From an uncultured Methanobrevibacter sp. (GTDB lineage: Archaea; Methanobacteriota; Methanobacteria; Methanobacteriales; Methanobacteriaceae): a stretch of 64,000 bases of DNA. This document shows, in pieces, positions 27,677-36,802 of this stretch. The position numbers and the translations under genes are program-made. The stretch's first letter is position 1; each line of letters starts with the position of its first letter. Where the stretch lies: NCBI GenBank assembly GCA_900320515.1, contig ONSJ01000001.1:1-64000 (forward strand), read 5' to 3'. The notes beneath the pieces were generated by a model, which saw nothing but the letters and a program-made list of their open reading frames with translations, was not told the origin of the DNA and did no database searches.

Positions 27677-28456
27677 GTGGATATAGTCAATCAACCAATT
27701 TTTCAATTTTCAGTAGAATTAATTATTTTCATTGTTTTAACTGCTGTTGGTGTATTTATTTTGGATAAAATTAGGAACAGCGACAACAGATATCTCAATC
27801 CTCAGGAATTTTTGCCGAAAGATGAGATTCATACGTTAAAACAGGTATTTTATCTTATTTTGATGAGCCTTTGTTTTGTCACTGTTTTATATACATTAAT
27901 CTCAACAAAGTCAGATATACCTTATCTTTCATTTTTTGATATATGTTTATCATTATATATTGCAATAACATTGGATAAGTCATCTCTAAAGAATAAGATT
28001 TTACTGATAATAATAGTTCCGTTCGGATCAATGAGTTATTTCTTTTTTGGATATACATTGGTCGGTTTAGTTGACTTTATTCATGTTCCGGTATTTTTGT
28101 ACTTTGTCAAGTACTATTATAACAAATTCAATTATTATACGGAATCAAATGGTTTGTCCCTGGCAATACTTTTGCTGTTTGTCATTATATTATTCAGTTT
28201 TTTCCTAACTCAAGTGACTGAAGGTAAAAATCCTTTGGATGCCCTGGTAATGGTTTCCAATGCATTCACAAGTAATGGATATGCCGTTTTAGGCAACTCA
28301 ATTCCTGGAAAAATCAATAGCCTATTCCTTGTTTGGGGAGGTTATGTTATTTCTGGTGTAGCCACAGCTTCTTTAACCGCAGCTATCTTGATTAAGCATT
28401 TCAACAAAAGGGTTGAGAAGCTGGAAAGAATAATTGAAGAGGGAAGTGATGAATGA
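27677..28456 (+). CDS. Potassium-channel-like membrane protein, subunit 1
   Basis: A 259-residue membrane protein. Hydrophobic helices lie at about 11-30, 57-77, 84-98, 107-127, 129-146, 160-180 and 215-240. Between the last two is a re-entrant pore-like segment: NPLDALVMVSNAFTSNGYAVLG (residues 185-206 in part). It lines up with the potassium-channel filter region (TxGYG) but reads TSNGYAVLG (198-206). A short charged cytoplasmic tail follows. GTG start at 27677 behind GGTGA. It overlaps a paralogue by four bases, so a heteromeric channel is likely. Ion selectivity cannot be told; the filter is not canonical. Confidence 0.65.
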   Translation: MDIVNQPIFQFSVELIIFIVLTAVGVFILDKIRNSDNRYLNPQEFLPKDEIHTLKQVFYLILMSLCFVTVLYTLISTKSDIPYLSFFDICLSLYIAITLDKSSLKNKILLIIIVPFGSMSYFFFGYTLVGLVDFIHVPVFLYFVKYYYNKFNYYTESNGLSLAILLLFVIILFSFFLTQVTEGKNPLDALVMVSNAFTSNGYAVLGNSIPGKINSLFLVWGGYVISGVATASLTAAILIKHFNKRVEKLERIIEEGSDE

Positions 28457-29253
28457 TGGATGAGATGATAATGACATTATTGATTATTGTGGGCATGGTT
28501 TTACTTTCTATAGTAATCTTTTCCGTTCTGGTTCAGATTTGCAAGTTTGTCTTAATAAAACTAAAATCATCTGAGTCACTTAAAAATTCAAGACTTTTCA
28601 ATCCTCTGGAATATTTCCCTGAAGAGGAGATATCGACCATAAGACAGGTCTTTTATTTGGTAATTATAGTCCTGATTGTTGTTGATATCCTGTATTCAGT
28701 TGTCGGATGGCATGAAAATTTGATAATCTTTTCTGTCTTTGATATTCTTTTATCCCTGCTATTTGCGATAAATGTTAAGTGGGGTTCTTTAAAAAATAAG
28801 ATACTGTTATTCGGATTAATCCCGTTGGGTTCACTGGGTGTGCTGTATTTGGGAGAATATTATGTTATAATTGATGCAATACATTTAATAACCCTTGCAT
28901 ATTTCATTAAGGTCTACTTTAACAAATTCGTCGAATATACTGAGACCAACAGTTTAGGAATAACAATAATACTGTTGTTTTCAATTGTTTTCATTAGTTT
29001 CTTATTCACTATTGTTGTTGAAGATGTTTCTCCTCTTGATTCATTGAACATGGTTTCCAATGCATTTACAAGTAATGGTTATACCGTTTTAGGAAAAACT
29101 GGGCTGGGTAAAGCCGATGCAATATTTTTGGTTTGGAGCGGTTTTTTACTGTCCTGTGTAGGTACGGCCACTTTGACAGTTTCCCTTATAGTGAAACATG
29201 TTGACAGAAAATTTGATAAGTTGGAAGATTTGGCCAAGAAAAAGAAAAATTAG
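28453..29253 (+). CDS. Potassium-channel-like membrane protein, subunit 2
   Basis: A 266-residue paralogue of the preceding protein. The same layout: several membrane helices, RQVFYLVIIVLIVVDILY after an N-terminal helix, then LDSLNMVSNAFTSNGYTVLG (residues 195-214 in part) as pore segment, and a final helix with a basic tail (VKHVDRKFDKLEDLAKKKKN). The filter-like TSNGYTVLG (206-214) is kept in both copies, so it is under selection. ATG 28453 overlaps the previous stop (ATGA). No RCK/TrkA domain is attached; gating may come from neighbouring HD-RyR proteins (inference). Confidence 0.65.
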   Translation: MMDEMIMTLLIIVGMVLLSIVIFSVLVQICKFVLIKLKSSESLKNSRLFNPLEYFPEEEISTIRQVFYLVIIVLIVVDILYSVVGWHENLIIFSVFDILLSLLFAINVKWGSLKNKILLFGLIPLGSLGVLYLGEYYVIIDAIHLITLAYFIKVYFNKFVEYTETNSLGITIILLFSIVFISFLFTIVVEDVSPLDSLNMVSNAFTSNGYTVLGKTGLGKADAIFLVWSGFLLSCVGTATLTVSLIVKHVDRKFDKLEDLAKKKKN

Positions 29254-29299
29254 TTCTTTTTAATAATCCTTAAATATTTTTTTCCATATACTATTAGTG

Positions 29300-30667
29300 A
29301 TGCAGGCTAACGATAATATCGAATCAATCAGAGGAAATCCCCGCAGTGCCATTAACAAATTGGCGTTTCCTACAATATTTTCACTGCTTTTAATGTTTTT
29401 AAACAATCTTATTGATAGTTTTTGGGTCTCAGGCATCAATGCAGATGCTCTTGCCGATTTAGGTTTTATTTCGCCATTGTATCTTGTGATAATTGGCATG
29501 GGCAGTGGTGTGGGTGCAGGTGCCAATTCATTGATTTCAAGATATGTCGGTGCTCAAAGGATTGATGATGCAAATAATGCAGTTATGCACTCAATAATTA
29601 TAACAGTTGTCGTTTCACTTATAGTTTTAATGATAGGTATTTTCTTTTTAGATGATTTGGTGATATTGTTGGGTGCAGGTAGCGTCAGCACATATTGCCT
29701 AAGTTATGGCCAAATCATCTTTTTGTTGAATATTGTCTTTCTGGCACCCAATGTTGCCGCAAGCATCTTTAGGGCGGAAGGTGATGTGGCACGTGCGACA
29801 AACCCATTGATCTTGACATCTGTATTTAACATGATTCTGGATCCTGTTATGATATACGGACTTGATTTGGGCATATTCGGAGCGGGACTTGCGACAGTTT
29901 TGGCATCATTTTTAGGATTCCTTCTGATGTTTTACTGGATATATGTTAAAAGAGACACATTTTTCCAGTTCAAATTCTCAAATTACAAGCGTGAATTGGG
30001 GATATATAAGGAAATCCTTGTGGTTTCACTTCCGGCCTCAACAGAAGAGATAATATTTGCCCTGGTTGCAATTATCCTTAACTATCTTATTATAGTGACT
30101 GCAGGAGTTGCTGAAGTGGCTGCATTCACCATCGCATGGAGATTCATAACAATCGCATTCATTCCAGCTATGGCAATAGGAATTGCGACAATAACCGTTT
30201 CGGGAATAGCTTATGGGGCAAAAAATTGGAAAAATTTCAATGAAACAATCAAATACTCGACATTGTTAGGTTTGGCGATTACAATTTCAATCTGTGCATT
30301 GTTTTTCATATTCGCATACCCTCTTTGCGATTTATTCAACATTCAGGCAGGCAGTCCCGCATTGGTGAGCCGTTCTGCGGAAATATTGAAGTTACTGGCG
30401 TTCTATAATTTTCTGATATCCTTGGGGGCAACTGCAGCCTATACCTATCAGGGTGTTGGCTCCGGTTTCAAGTCACTTGCAATAACAATTCTGCGGGAAC
30501 TGGTATTGAGCATTGCATTGGCCTATATTATGGGGATAACATTTAATATGGGCGTTTTTGGTGTGTATCTGGGAGCAATCATTGGAATGAATATGGGTTC
30601 AATTATAGGTTTTGTTTTTATTTGGATTTTTAATATGAAATTTAAAAAAAGAGTTTTTTCATCTTAA
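29300..30667 (+). CDS. MATE family efflux transporter
   Basis: A 455-residue multidrug and toxin extrusion family protein with about 12 membrane helices. Visible: the start NPRSAINKLAFPTIFSLLL, DSFWVSGINADALADLG, the second half LPASTEEIIFALVAIILNYL, and the late QGVGSGFKSLAIT loop. It probably exports cationic compounds in exchange for Na+ or H+. ATG 29300 directly follows an in-frame GTG. No ribosome-binding site is visible; a TATA-like TTAAATATT (29270-29278) would place the transcript start at the codon, so the mRNA may be leaderless. Confidence 0.9.
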   Translation: MQANDNIESIRGNPRSAINKLAFPTIFSLLLMFLNNLIDSFWVSGINADALADLGFISPLYLVIIGMGSGVGAGANSLISRYVGAQRIDDANNAVMHSIIITVVVSLIVLMIGIFFLDDLVILLGAGSVSTYCLSYGQIIFLLNIVFLAPNVAASIFRAEGDVARATNPLILTSVFNMILDPVMIYGLDLGIFGAGLATVLASFLGFLLMFYWIYVKRDTFFQFKFSNYKRELGIYKEILVVSLPASTEEIIFALVAIILNYLIIVTAGVAEVAAFTIAWRFITIAFIPAMAIGIATITVSGIAYGAKNWKNFNETIKYSTLLGLAITISICALFFIFAYPLCDLFNIQAGSPALVSRSAEILKLLAFYNFLISLGATAAYTYQGVGSGFKSLAITILRELVLSIALAYIMGITFNMGVFGVYLGAIIGMNMGSIIGFVFIWIFNMKFKKRVFSS

Positions 30668-30719
30668 ATTACATATATTATTTATACTATTTTTGCAATA
30701 TCTTATCATAGTGATTAAA

Positions 30720-31511
30720 ATGTCTAAAGATTGGGAAGATATTAAAGTCAACAGACGCAGCAATGATAAGGTTGTTTTTGAATCTCGATTCGTTCAATCC
30801 ATATATGATGGAATTGGATATTTAAAGGATGAAACAACTGAAGTGTTAAAAGAAATTGATTCAGATGAATTCAAACAAAATCTTGATGATATGGATGTTC
30901 AGAGATTTGGTGAAACCGTTATTAATCATTTTTCAGATTTTGCTGACGATTTATCAAAATTTAAGGATGAAGTCATCAATCCTGATGGAGTTCCTGACTT
31001 CATTAAGCAGTCTTCACGTGATGCAAAAATTGCACTGAACAGGGATGAGGAATACCTTCGAGTGGCAAGAAGGAAACTTGATAAAGTGGATTCTGATGAT
31101 GTGGATGGAGCTTATGAGATAAACTCCCGTGTCATTCAGCTATGTGACAAGTCAATTGATTTAAACAATAAAAATTATGAAGCTTACTATCTTAAAGGAG
31201 TGGCATTGACCAACTTGGAGATGTATGATGAAGCAGTTGAAGAGTTCTTCTGCTCTTTGGCTTTAGAAGATAATGTCGAATCAAAATTAGCGATTGCAAA
31301 TGTTAACAGATTAAATAAGGAGTTCAATGATGCAATCAATGTTTATGATTCAGTTTTAGATGATGATCCATTTGGAGCCTTAAAGGGAAAGGCATACACA
31401 TATTATGATTGGCAGAAATATGGCCAGGCCAGTAAGGCATTCCGTGAAGCGAATGAGATTGAAGAGTTGGATGATAAGTCTAAAGAGATCTGGGATGAAT
31501 GCTCATTATAG
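30720..31511 (+). CDS. TPR-repeat protein
   Basis: A 263-residue soluble protein. The true start is probably ATG 30720, with GTGAT as ribosome-binding site; an earlier in-frame start at 30693 would add nine residues. Residues 1-110 are charged with a unique sequence. Residues 130-255 carry TPR-like pairs: DLNNKNYEAYYLKGVALTNL, YDEAVEEFFCSLALED, FNDAINVYDSVLDDDPFGA. It is likely a protein-binding adaptor; the partner is unknown. Its stop overlaps the stop of the convergent ABC gene by six bases. Confidence 0.75.
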   Translation: MSKDWEDIKVNRRSNDKVVFESRFVQSIYDGIGYLKDETTEVLKEIDSDEFKQNLDDMDVQRFGETVINHFSDFADDLSKFKDEVINPDGVPDFIKQSSRDAKIALNRDEEYLRVARRKLDKVDSDDVDGAYEINSRVIQLCDKSIDLNNKNYEAYYLKGVALTNLEMYDEAVEEFFCSLALEDNVESKLAIANVNRLNKEFNDAINVYDSVLDDDPFGALKGKAYTYYDWQKYGQASKAFREANEIEELDDKSKEIWDECSL

Positions 31512-33308
31512 ATTTTCCTTCAATTGGGCATTTAACGTATTGTAATAATATCCTTTAAGGGCAAGAAGCTCTTCATGAGTTCCTTGCTCAATTATTTCAC
31601 CATTCTCAATTACGATAATTCTATCTGCATTTCTTATTGTTGATAACCTATGCGCTATGATAAAGCTGGTTTTTCCTTCCATCAGCTTGTCCATTGCCTT
31701 TTGAATTAACTTTTCTGTTCTTGTATCGACGCTGGATGTTGCCTCATCCAAAATTAGGATTTCTTTTTTTGAAAGTATTGTTCTGGCTATTGTTAAAAGC
31801 TGCTTTTGACCGTGGGATATATTGTCAGTATCCTCATTTAAAACGCTTGCATATCCGTCGCTTGACTGCCTTATGAAATTATCTGCATAAACCTGTCTTG
31901 CAGCATCAATGACTTCACTGTCCCCGGCGTCCAAATTGCCGTAGCGGATATTGTTTGATATGGTGTCTGAAAACAGCCAGGAATCTTGAAGGACCATTCC
32001 AATCAAGGACCTTATGCTGTTTTTGTCGTATTCTTCAATGTCTGCACCATCTATTTTTATGGAACCTGAGTCAATATCATAAAATCTCATGAGCAATTTG
32101 ACGATTGTTGTTTTTCCCGCTCCAGTTTCACCGATGATTGCTATTTTTTGACCTTTTTCAACATTGAATGATAGATTTTTAATTATCTTTTCATTAGGCA
32201 CATATCCAAAGCTGACATTTTCAAATTCTATTCCCTCTTTGATTTCAGTGATTGATTTTTCTGAAGGATTTTCCTCATCTTCATATTCCAGAAATTCGAA
32301 GATACGTTCACTTGCAGCCATTGCAGTCTGAATCTGGCTCATGACTCTTGTAATCTGTTGGATAGGTCTGTTGAAGCTTTGGGTATATTGGAAAAATGCC
32401 AATATGTCTCCAACGGCTATTGCCCTTTGAAGGACAAATGCTGCGCCCATGACCGCAACCACAACATAAGTGAAATTTGAGATGAAATTCATTAACGGTC
32501 CGTTCAGGCTTGAATAGAACTGTGATTTCCATTCGTGGCCAAACCAGTTTTCATTGTCGCTTTCAAATTTCTCCATGGAGATTTCCTCCTGGTTGAATGC
32601 GCGGATTATGTCATGTCCCGTGAATGTCTCTTCAATCTGGGCGTTCAGTGAACCCTTGAACACCAGCTGCTTTAGGAAGTATTTTTGGGAGTATCGTGTC
32701 ATTGCCCTGATTAGTAGGAATGCAATAGGGACAAGAATGACTGTTGCCAATGTCATCCAAACATTGATTGTCAGCATCATTATGAATACTCCGATAAGGG
32801 TGATTACGGCTGTTGTCAACTGTATGAATGATTGTGTAATACCGTTTTGAAGGGAATCAACATCGTTTGTAACTCTTGAAAGGATATCTCCCCTTTTGTT
32901 TTCCTCAACCTTGTCCATTGGCAGGTGAAGAATCTTGTCTATCATCCTTTCCCTTAAGTCATAGCTTATTTTGGTGGATACTTTCACCAGAAGGAAGCTT
33001 TGCAGATAAGAGAAGATGGAGCTGATAACATATAGGATAACCACAATTGTCAAAAGATGGAACAGCGTATCTAAATCGATTGAGCCTGTATGGTGGATGA
33101 TATTGTTTATCCCGTTGAATATTGTTGTGGTTGCCTCGCCTATAAGCAAGGGGGCAACAATCGTAAACACGGTGGATATGACTGCACATATCACTGTCAG
33201 TATTAATCTTATTTTATGGTCTTTAAGGAGACCTAAAATGTTTTTAATTGCTTTTCTGTTGTCTACAGGTTTTTCAGGAGGTTTTCTTTTAAGAGGCCTT
33301 GGACTCAT
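31506..33308 (-). CDS. ABC exporter, fused membrane and ATPase domains (subunit B)
   Basis: A 600-residue half-transporter. About six membrane helices lie in residues 30-320, then a nucleotide-binding domain: Walker A GETGAGKTT, signature NISHGQKQLL, Walker B ILILDEATSSVD, switch HRLST. The ABC signature here is SHGQK rather than the canonical SGGQ. It overlaps the upstream gene by four bases and pairs with it as a heterodimeric exporter of the MdlA/B or LmrCD type. The substrate is unknown; drugs, lipids or peptides are possible. Confidence 0.92.
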   Translation of the reverse strand: MSPRPLKRKPPEKPVDNRKAIKNILGLLKDHKIRLILTVICAVISTVFTIVAPLLIGEATTTIFNGINNIIHHTGSIDLDTLFHLLTIVVILYVISSIFSYLQSFLLVKVSTKISYDLRERMIDKILHLPMDKVEENKRGDILSRVTNDVDSLQNGITQSFIQLTTAVITLIGVFIMMLTINVWMTLATVILVPIAFLLIRAMTRYSQKYFLKQLVFKGSLNAQIEETFTGHDIIRAFNQEEISMEKFESDNENWFGHEWKSQFYSSLNGPLMNFISNFTYVVVAVMGAAFVLQRAIAVGDILAFFQYTQSFNRPIQQITRVMSQIQTAMAASERIFEFLEYEDEENPSEKSITEIKEGIEFENVSFGYVPNEKIIKNLSFNVEKGQKIAIIGETGAGKTTIVKLLMRFYDIDSGSIKIDGADIEEYDKNSIRSLIGMVLQDSWLFSDTISNNIRYGNLDAGDSEVIDAARQVYADNFIRQSSDGYASVLNEDTDNISHGQKQLLTIARTILSKKEILILDEATSSVDTRTEKLIQKAMDKLMEGKTSFIIAHRLSTIRNADRIIVIENGEIIEQGTHEELLALKGYYYNTLNAQLKENL

Positions 33309-35011
33309 GACAATGCCTCCATGCTGTCAATCTGTATATTGACGATTTCCCTGTAGATTTCACAGCTTTCAATTAGTTTATTGTGATTTCCCCTGTCTAC
33401 AATCTCTCCATTGTCAATTACAAGTATCTCATCGGCATCCATGATTGTTGAAATCCTTTGGGACACTATTAATATGGATGAATCCTTCAGGTTTTTTAGA
33501 TTCTCCTTTATCCTGCGCTCGGTATTCATGTCCAGTGCTGAAAAGCAATCATCAAACAAATAAAAATCATGAGTGCCTATTATTGCCCTGGCTATTGATA
33601 AACGTTGCTTTTGACCTCCTGAAAAGTTGGACCCACCTTGAGTAACCTCTTCTGCAAGGTCTTCAACAAAATCGACCTGGGCAAGCTCCAGAGCCTTTTC
33701 AATATCCTCATCGCTTGCATCGCTTTTGCCGATTTTCATGTTGGATTTCACGTCACCCTGAAACAGAATGGCCTTTTGTGGAGTGAACGAAATCTTGTCT
33801 CGCAATGTTTTTAAATTGAAGTTTTTAATATTTTTGCCGTCAATAAGGATTTCTCCGGAGCTTGGATCCTGAAGGCGGGGAATCAGATTGAGGATTGTTG
33901 ATTTTCCGCTGCCGGTTCCTCCAATGATTGCTGTGGTCTTTCCGGGCTTTAACGTAAAATTGATGTCCTTTAAGGTTTCCTTTTCACTTCCTGGATATCT
34001 GTATGAAACGTTTTTGAATTCAATCGTGGAATTGGAGGATATCTCTTTTAAATCTCCGTCGGTGATTGTGATTTCAGTGTTCAGGACTTCACTTACGCGC
34101 CTTCCTGAAACGAGGATTCTTGGCAGGATTATCATGAATGCCCCAATCATTAAAAATGAGGTCACGATTTGTGTTGAATATTGTATGAATGCTATTATGT
34201 CTCCTGTCAGCAATCCTCCGCTCAACGCGTCATATGCACCATAATAGAGTATCAAAACAACCATAAGGTTCATAATCAGGGTCATCAGGGGAAGCATGAT
34301 TAACAGGGTTTTGAACACATAGATATTGACATCGTAGAATTCCTGGTTGACCTTTTGAAACTTGTCTGCCTCATAATCCTGCCTTACAAATGCTTTAATG
34401 ACTGGTATTCCAATTAATATTTCTCTTGTGGTCTTGTTTATTCTGTCGATTATTTCCTGTGTGATTTTGAAGTATGGAAGTACTTTTATGATAACGATTA
34501 TTAGAAGCAGCACCACTGCAATGAAATTCACCAGTATGATCCATGAAAGGTTTGTCTGAAGTTCAAAAACCTTGATTATGCTTCCGATTCCAAGAAGCGG
34601 TGCAAAGATAAGTGTCATGAATATCATTCCTAAGACACTTTGAAGCTGGTTTACGTCATTGGTGGACCTTGTAATCAGTGAGGAACGTGAAATGTGATTC
34701 AGCTCATGATTTGAGAATTTCAAAACCTTTTCATAAATGATTTTCCTCAAATCCTTTGCATAGCCTGAAGCCACTCTGCTTGAAAAATAGGACACTGCGA
34801 CGGTTGCAAGCGCTGAAATCGCCACCATCAAAAGCATCATAATCCCAATATCTATGATGAACTGGAAATTTGTATTTTGAATGCCGACATTAACAATCTC
34901 TGCTGTGTATTGGGGCAGTGTCAGGTCGCAATAAACCTGTATGGATAGGAAGATGAAAATAAAAAATATCTGAGGTATCTTATTTTTCATCGGTTTTAAT
35001 AGTTTTTTCAT
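33305..35011 (-). CDS. ABC exporter, fused membrane and ATPase domains (subunit A)
   Basis: A 568-residue partner of the following gene. Start ATG at 35011 has AGGAG upstream; the longer frame to 35056 lacks one. Six helices lie in the first 300 residues (IFFIFIFLSIQVYCDLTLPQ and others). The ATPase domain has Walker A GGTGSGKST, signature NFSGGQKQRL, and DDCFSALD in place of the usual DEATSALD. The Glu after Walker B is Asp here, and the partner keeps DEATS, so this is the asymmetric type with one degenerate site. The stop overlaps the start of its partner. Confidence 0.92.
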   Translation of the reverse strand: MKKLLKPMKNKIPQIFFIFIFLSIQVYCDLTLPQYTAEIVNVGIQNTNFQFIIDIGIMMLLMVAISALATVAVSYFSSRVASGYAKDLRKIIYEKVLKFSNHELNHISRSSLITRSTNDVNQLQSVLGMIFMTLIFAPLLGIGSIIKVFELQTNLSWIILVNFIAVVLLLIIVIIKVLPYFKITQEIIDRINKTTREILIGIPVIKAFVRQDYEADKFQKVNQEFYDVNIYVFKTLLIMLPLMTLIMNLMVVLILYYGAYDALSGGLLTGDIIAFIQYSTQIVTSFLMIGAFMIILPRILVSGRRVSEVLNTEITITDGDLKEISSNSTIEFKNVSYRYPGSEKETLKDINFTLKPGKTTAIIGGTGSGKSTILNLIPRLQDPSSGEILIDGKNIKNFNLKTLRDKISFTPQKAILFQGDVKSNMKIGKSDASDEDIEKALELAQVDFVEDLAEEVTQGGSNFSGGQKQRLSIARAIIGTHDFYLFDDCFSALDMNTERRIKENLKNLKDSSILIVSQRISTIMDADEILVIDNGEIVDRGNHNKLIESCEIYREIVNIQIDSMEALS

Positions 35012-35025
35012 GATTCTCCTGATAT

Positions 35026-36516
35026 CTATTTGATTCTTTCTTGGGTTACAAACCACTCTTTGGATTTTGCCGGAAGTCTTGTGAATATCACTGAGAAAAT
35101 TACTAATGTTAACACAAGCCCTGTTAAAATTATCACGGAGTCTGTGGTTTTAAGGGCAAGCAATTCCCCAAGGCCTCCAAACCAGATTACAACCAATATG
35201 ACTGGAATGATATATTTTACATGTGCAAGCCACCATTTTCCGAGCTTGAATGCTTTGCTCCTGCCGTTCATAAAATCAATTAACCTTTCAGCTTTGAATA
35301 TCCAGGCAAATAGGATGCATTCCACAAATACTGAGAATATGACGAGAATGTTATTTATGAATATGTCCGTGATTCCAAGGATGTATCCTCCCGAAGAGGT
35401 GGCATAAACCATTGAGATTAGAGCCCCAACCAAACATAGTATTCCGGCGGCTCTGCGTCTTGTAAGGGCAAATTTGTTTTGAATGGAAATTGAAAGCACT
35501 TCAAATGAGGACAGTATGCTGGTCAATCCGGCAATGTAAACAGTAAAGAAGAACATAGGACCTAAAATTAAACCGATGGTTCCAAGGATATTGAACACTT
35601 GGGGGTATGCTACAAAAATCAGGGTTGTTCCCTGTGAAACGATTTCAGAAATTGGGGCTCCTGATTGAAGGGACATGTATCCCAATATTGAGAAGACTCC
35701 CAATGCTGCGAAGTTTTCGAAAGCGCAATTCGCTATGATTACACATATCCCTGATGAAATCAGGTCGATGTTGTCCTCTGTATAGCTTGCATAGGTAAAT
35801 CCTGCACCCATTCCCAAACTCAACGAAAAGAAAATCTGTCCGAATGCGGCCATCCATATGTCAAAATGCCATAGAAGTGACCAGTCCGGATCGAACAGCT
35901 CTGCAAGGCCGATATATGCTCCAGGCAGGGTCAGTGAGAATATGACTATAATGATCATTACAATGAATAATAATGGTACAAATATTTTACAGACTTTTCC
36001 CAGACCTTTATCCAGGTTCTTACGGGATATCAGCCAAATGAAAAACCATCCTATAAGCATGAAAATGGCAATGAATGGAATGAAGTTGGAAACTCCGCTT
36101 AATGAGTCAGTTGCCTGCAGCAGATTGACATTTAAGAAGGTATTCGGATCTGTTCCCCATCCCTTGAAAAAGCTCAAGAAGAAATATATTCCGTCCCATC
36201 CGATGATTGTGGAATAATAGATGGTCATTATGAATATGCCGACAGGTAAAAGCCAGCCATAAACTTCGAATTTAGGTTTGAGCTTTACAATTGCTTTTGT
36301 AAATGAAGCCTGGTAATTGTAACCCACTCCATACTCTAAAATTATAAATGGGATGGCTAATGTTATGATGGCAAACAGATATGGGATATAAAATGCACCG
36401 CCGCCGTTTGAATAAAGTACATATGGGTACCTCCAAATGTTTCCCAGCCCTACAGCAGACCCTATCATTGCGAGAATGAATGCAATATTGCTTCCCCATT
36501 TGTTTTCATTAGCCAT
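35026..36516 (-). CDS. Sodium:neurotransmitter symporter family (NSS) transporter
   Basis: A 496-residue transporter of the LeuT fold with 12 helices. Family hallmarks: WGSNIAFILAMIGSAVGLGNIWRYPY (residues 6-31) with the unwound TM1 segment, NGGGAFYIPY, and SLSLGMGAGFTYASY in helix 6. Members carry amino acids with Na+; the substrate is not predictable here. It ends 15 bases before the ABC gene start, so it may share its transcript. A shadow frame overlaps it on the other strand. Confidence 0.93.
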   Translation of the reverse strand: MANENKWGSNIAFILAMIGSAVGLGNIWRYPYVLYSNGGGAFYIPYLFAIITLAIPFIILEYGVGYNYQASFTKAIVKLKPKFEVYGWLLPVGIFIMTIYYSTIIGWDGIYFFLSFFKGWGTDPNTFLNVNLLQATDSLSGVSNFIPFIAIFMLIGWFFIWLISRKNLDKGLGKVCKIFVPLLFIVMIIIVIFSLTLPGAYIGLAELFDPDWSLLWHFDIWMAAFGQIFFSLSLGMGAGFTYASYTEDNIDLISSGICVIIANCAFENFAALGVFSILGYMSLQSGAPISEIVSQGTTLIFVAYPQVFNILGTIGLILGPMFFFTVYIAGLTSILSSFEVLSISIQNKFALTRRRAAGILCLVGALISMVYATSSGGYILGITDIFINNILVIFSVFVECILFAWIFKAERLIDFMNGRSKAFKLGKWWLAHVKYIIPVILVVIWFGGLGELLALKTTDSVIILTGLVLTLVIFSVIFTRLPAKSKEWFVTQERIK

Positions 36517-36802
36517 ATTATCACTAAAATTATTAACTATTAATTTATTGTTAAAAATATATATTCATTTGTATATTCTGCAAGAAGAGAAAAATTTGAT
36601 TTTGCAATTTTCACTTAACAATGATTTGCCATTATTTCAAAAAATTAAAACATTGAACAATTTCTAAAATAATTACTTATTTCTTTGTTTATTTTTTACA
36701 ATTGTTTTTGTACTTAAATAATTCATAAAATATTTCAAAAAACTATAACATTTATATACTAGTTTGGCTAATTTATGATAGGAATTCAGTGAGGTGAAAA
36801 TA

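Noticed and set aside
17421-29253. Known anti-phage kinase module such as Stk2, BREX or similar
   Set aside because: No nuclease, methyltransferase, helicase or phage-linked gene is nearby, so defence is not supported by what is seen.
33016-33342. 108-codon plus-strand frame opposite the ABC exporter
   Set aside because: Antisense of two conserved genes, and no promoter or ribosome-binding site.
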